Positions 5,885-7,583 of a DNA stretch of 7,583 bases are shown here, in pieces (positions within the stretch are counted from its first letter, which is position 1; every line of letters begins with the position of its first letter). The stretch comes from Acetatifactor sp. (lineage in GTDB: Bacteria > Bacillota > Clostridia > Lachnospirales > Lachnospiraceae): assembly GCA_024699575.1 (NCBI GenBank), contig JAILPF010000336.1, positions 1 through 7,583 on the forward strand. Reading direction: 5' to 3'. A program made the translations under genes and the position numbers. The notes under the pieces were generated by a model, which was given only the letters and a program-made list of their open reading frames with translations, was not told the origin of the DNA and ran no database searches.

Positions 5885-7480
5885 TCATTTTTTTCTTCCG
5901 TCCGGACGTTCTCCACCAAACTCTTCTTGATTCCGTCCACCAAAGCCCTGTTCTCCCCGCATTCCACCGCCGAAGTCGCCTCCGAAGCCACCCATGCCCT
6001 GACCGTTTCCATAAATCAGGCTCTCCAACGTAATCTCTGTATTCTCGCTGCCAATCTGCAAAATATATGTTTTCCCTACTTCCAGTCCCGGACAGCTTAC
6101 GACTACAGAATTGAAACTTTTTTCAGACGTATAGTTTACCAGCACATTGCCTTCACTATCCAGCAAGTTCACTTCCGTTCCTGCTGCCTGATTCGTATTT
6201 GCATTCACCAGAACAGCTCCCTGTGTGGAACTTTCACTAAAGTTTTGCGCCATTCCGCTGGCACCCACAGCCATCAGTACGCCTCCTGTAATCTGAGCTG
6301 TTCCGTTATAATCCAAGGCACCGTTACCACTGTTTGTCGGTCCTGACACATACACATTTCCTCCTGTCATATAGAGGTCTCCGTTGGAATCAATTCCATC
6401 CCCCGCTGCATTGACAGATAAATGTCCCCCTGCGATATGAATCAGCGCACCATCCTGAGAGGCAAACATGTCATTCCATCCCCCGCTGTTGTCATTTCCG
6501 CCTGCGGCATTCAGCCCGTCATCATCGGAAACCAGACTGATTTCACCGTCTTGAATTTCAATAGCAAGGGCTTCCAGACCTTCATAACTTTTCGTAATGC
6601 CTATATTTCCCCCTGCAATCAGCAATACATTATCTGCATGAATCCCGTCATCGCCCGCTGAAATTTGCAGTGTTCCATTCTCAATGTATACAAAGCCTTT
6701 CTCTGTATCTTCACCGTTTCCGGCATGGATGGCATCGGTACCGGACGTGATACTGATATCACCATCTGCAATCCTTATACTATCATTTCCTGAAAGTCCC
6801 TTGGAAGCTGCATTCACCGTGATGGTTCCACTTGCAATTACCAGGTCATCCTTTGACACGATTCCATGTCCCTGTGCGCTCTCCACAGTCAGTATTCCGT
6901 TACCGTTAATGGTCAGGTCTTCCTTGGAAAAAATGACTGCATCAATATTATTCTCATCAACTGCCACAAATTCACCGGTAGATTTTAAAGTATTGGTGGT
7001 TCCTTCCGCCAATGTAATAAACACTTTATCAGCCTGTTTTACATAGATTGCCGCACCTACAGAGTTTGAGACTTCCACACCATCAAGTACTAACTGCACT
7101 TTCTCTGTGTCATCCACATCTACCGTAATCATACCGTCAGTCAATGCACCGGAAAGAATATAGGTCCCTTCTTTTGTGATAGTGACTGATTCTCCATCCA
7201 ACAGAATCAGCTCACTGGCCCCTTCGTTAGAGTCTCCGCTTAAATCTCTGTCTGTAAACATATCGGCAGTAGCCATATCCACCATGCTTTCTGCCGTCAG
7301 GACACTGCCACTTTCTGATATCACATCATTGTCCATAGAGGAAACATTTGCCAGACTATCTGTAGTATCTGCACTATCTAAAGTTGCAATCATCTCATCC
7401 GAAGTTCCACACCCTGACAAAATCAGCACGCTTGTCATTGTCAACGCAATTATTGTGTGTAAAAATCTTTTTTGCTTCAT
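5885..7480 (-). CDS. Cthe_2159-like carbohydrate-binding beta-helix lipoprotein
   Basis: 531-residue predicted lipoprotein. The signal peptide ends in lipobox LSGC with Cys24 as the lipidated residue, so it should be anchored on the outer face of the membrane. An acidic, Ser/Thr-rich linker (25-90) precedes a domain (about 95-415) that reads as the Cthe_2159-type carbohydrate-binding family. The known member is a right-handed parallel beta-helix binding polysaccharide and Ca2+. Repeated turns carry D/K-G/A-I/L-x motifs at 205 (HGIVS), 227 (KGLSG), 249 (DAIHAG), 278 (DGIHAD), 321 (DGLNAA), 361 (DGIDSN) and 387 (GALDYN), mostly 21-29 residues apart. A further beta-rich part (416-488) is followed by a Gly-rich tail (491-523) ending in a basic GRKK. 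ATG 7478-7480 has AAGGAGG 8 nt upstream; a TTG at 7532-7534 is rejected because it would overlap the upstream gene. It is coupled to that gene. The polysaccharide bound is unknown, and no catalytic activity is implied. Confidence 0.85.
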   Translation of the reverse strand: MKQKRFLHTIIALTMTSVLILSGCGTSDEMIATLDSADTTDSLANVSSMDNDVISESGSVLTAESMVDMATADMFTDRDLSGDSNEGASELILLDGESVTITKEGTYILSGALTDGMITVDVDDTEKVQLVLDGVEVSNSVGAAIYVKQADKVFITLAEGTTNTLKSTGEFVAVDENNIDAVIFSKEDLTINGNGILTVESAQGHGIVSKDDLVIASGTITVNAASKGLSGNDSIRIADGDISITSGTDAIHAGNGEDTEKGFVYIENGTLQISAGDDGIHADNVLLIAGGNIGITKSYEGLEALAIEIQDGEISLVSDDDGLNAAGGNDNSGGWNDMFASQDGALIHIAGGHLSVNAAGDGIDSNGDLYMTGGNVYVSGPTNSGNGALDYNGTAQITGGVLMAVGASGMAQNFSESSTQGAVLVNANTNQAAGTEVNLLDSEGNVLVNYTSEKSFNSVVVSCPGLEVGKTYILQIGSENTEITLESLIYGNGQGMGGFGGDFGGGMRGEQGFGGRNQEEFGGERPDGRKK

Positions 7481-7488
7481 GTCAGATA

Positions 7489-7495
7489 CCTCCTT
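7489..7495 (-). promoter_or_regulatory. Ribosome binding site of the lipoprotein gene, overlapping the upstream stop codon
   Basis: AAGGAGG on the minus strand, 8 nt before ATG 7480. Its first two bases are the last two of the TAA stop (7494-7496) of the upstream gene, which points to translational coupling and one transcript. Confidence 0.88.
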
Positions 7496-7583
7496 ACAAC
7501 TCGTCCACTCTGGTTTCCCCTTTGGACAATGCAATTTCCAGATTGCCGTTACGGCATCTGAGTTCGTCGATAAACTCCTTCTG
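7494..7583 (-). CDS. C-terminal tail of a gene cut by the right edge, possibly DUF4956 family
   Basis: An open frame enters from the right edge and ends at TAA 7494-7496, giving 29 visible residues that begin QKEFIDELRCRNGNLEIAL and end in VDEL. The coding call rests on the open frame, the stop overlapping the next gene's ribosome site, and the plausible composition. The ELRCRNGNLEI pattern reminds me of the C-terminal end of DUF4956 membrane proteins. In Clostridia these often sit beside a VTC-type polyphosphate polymerase and a Cthe_2159-like protein, which fits the neighbour here. That identity is from memory of a short stretch and could be wrong. The promoter of this operon lies outside the window. 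Confidence 0.6.
   Translation of the reverse strand, partial: QKEFIDELRCRNGNLEIALSKGETRVDEL

Noticed and set aside
5927..6346. Plus-strand open frame of 139 codons opposite the lipoprotein gene
   Set aside because: It is antisense to a clearly coding, repetitive beta-helix gene; its product has no recognisable motif and no ribosome site was seen.
5888..6860. Repeated Gly/Asp codon patterns in the lipoprotein gene, considered as a DNA repeat or CRISPR-like array
   Set aside because: The periodicity is at protein level (beta-helix turns of 21-29 residues, Gly-rich tail); the DNA copies are degenerate and lie within one frame.
7481..7534. N-terminal extension of the lipoprotein from TTG 7534
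   Set aside because: It would overlap the upstream coding end and push the signal peptide inward; ATG 7480 has AAGGAGG and an immediate signal peptide.

Overview
The window looks like chromosomal DNA from a motile, Gram-positive-type anaerobe of the Clostridia, most likely Lachnospiraceae or a close relative. The reasons are strong AGGAGG-like ribosome sites before every complete gene, sigma-A-type promoters, moderate G+C by eye, an LCP cell-wall ligase, a chemoreceptor, and a Cthe_2159-type beta-helix lipoprotein. The family calls come from reading the translated proteins; no database search was made. Five genes are complete or nearly so, and a sixth is a 29-codon gene tail at the right edge.

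Left part (1-3281, all on the minus strand): an LCP (LytR-CpsA-Psr) family protein runs off the left edge. Upstream of it lies a complete methyl-accepting chemotaxis protein with its own near-consensus promoter. No clear terminator separates the two, so some read-through from the chemoreceptor into the LCP gene is possible.

Middle (3299-5803): an AraC-family regulator (minus) and an L-arabinose/L-fucose isomerase-family enzyme (plus) are transcribed divergently from a 111-bp region. That region holds two back-to-back promoters, an 11-bp direct repeat with a 21-bp period, and a 12-bp perfect palindrome. This is the layout expected when an AraC-type protein activates the isomerase and controls its own gene. 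No kinase, epimerase or transporter is present, so the sugar substrate is open.

Right part (5804-7583): the isomerase meets a convergent lipoprotein gene at a shared hairpin that probably terminates both. The lipoprotein is a repetitive, Asp/Gly-rich, probable right-handed beta-helix carbohydrate-binding protein with a Gly-rich tail. It is translationally coupled to the end of an upstream gene cut by the right edge, possibly a DUF4956 membrane protein.

I see no RNA gene, insertion sequence, CRISPR array, phage gene or defence system. The most interesting unit is the stand-alone AraC/isomerase pair with its readable operator; the second is the surface lipoprotein module.
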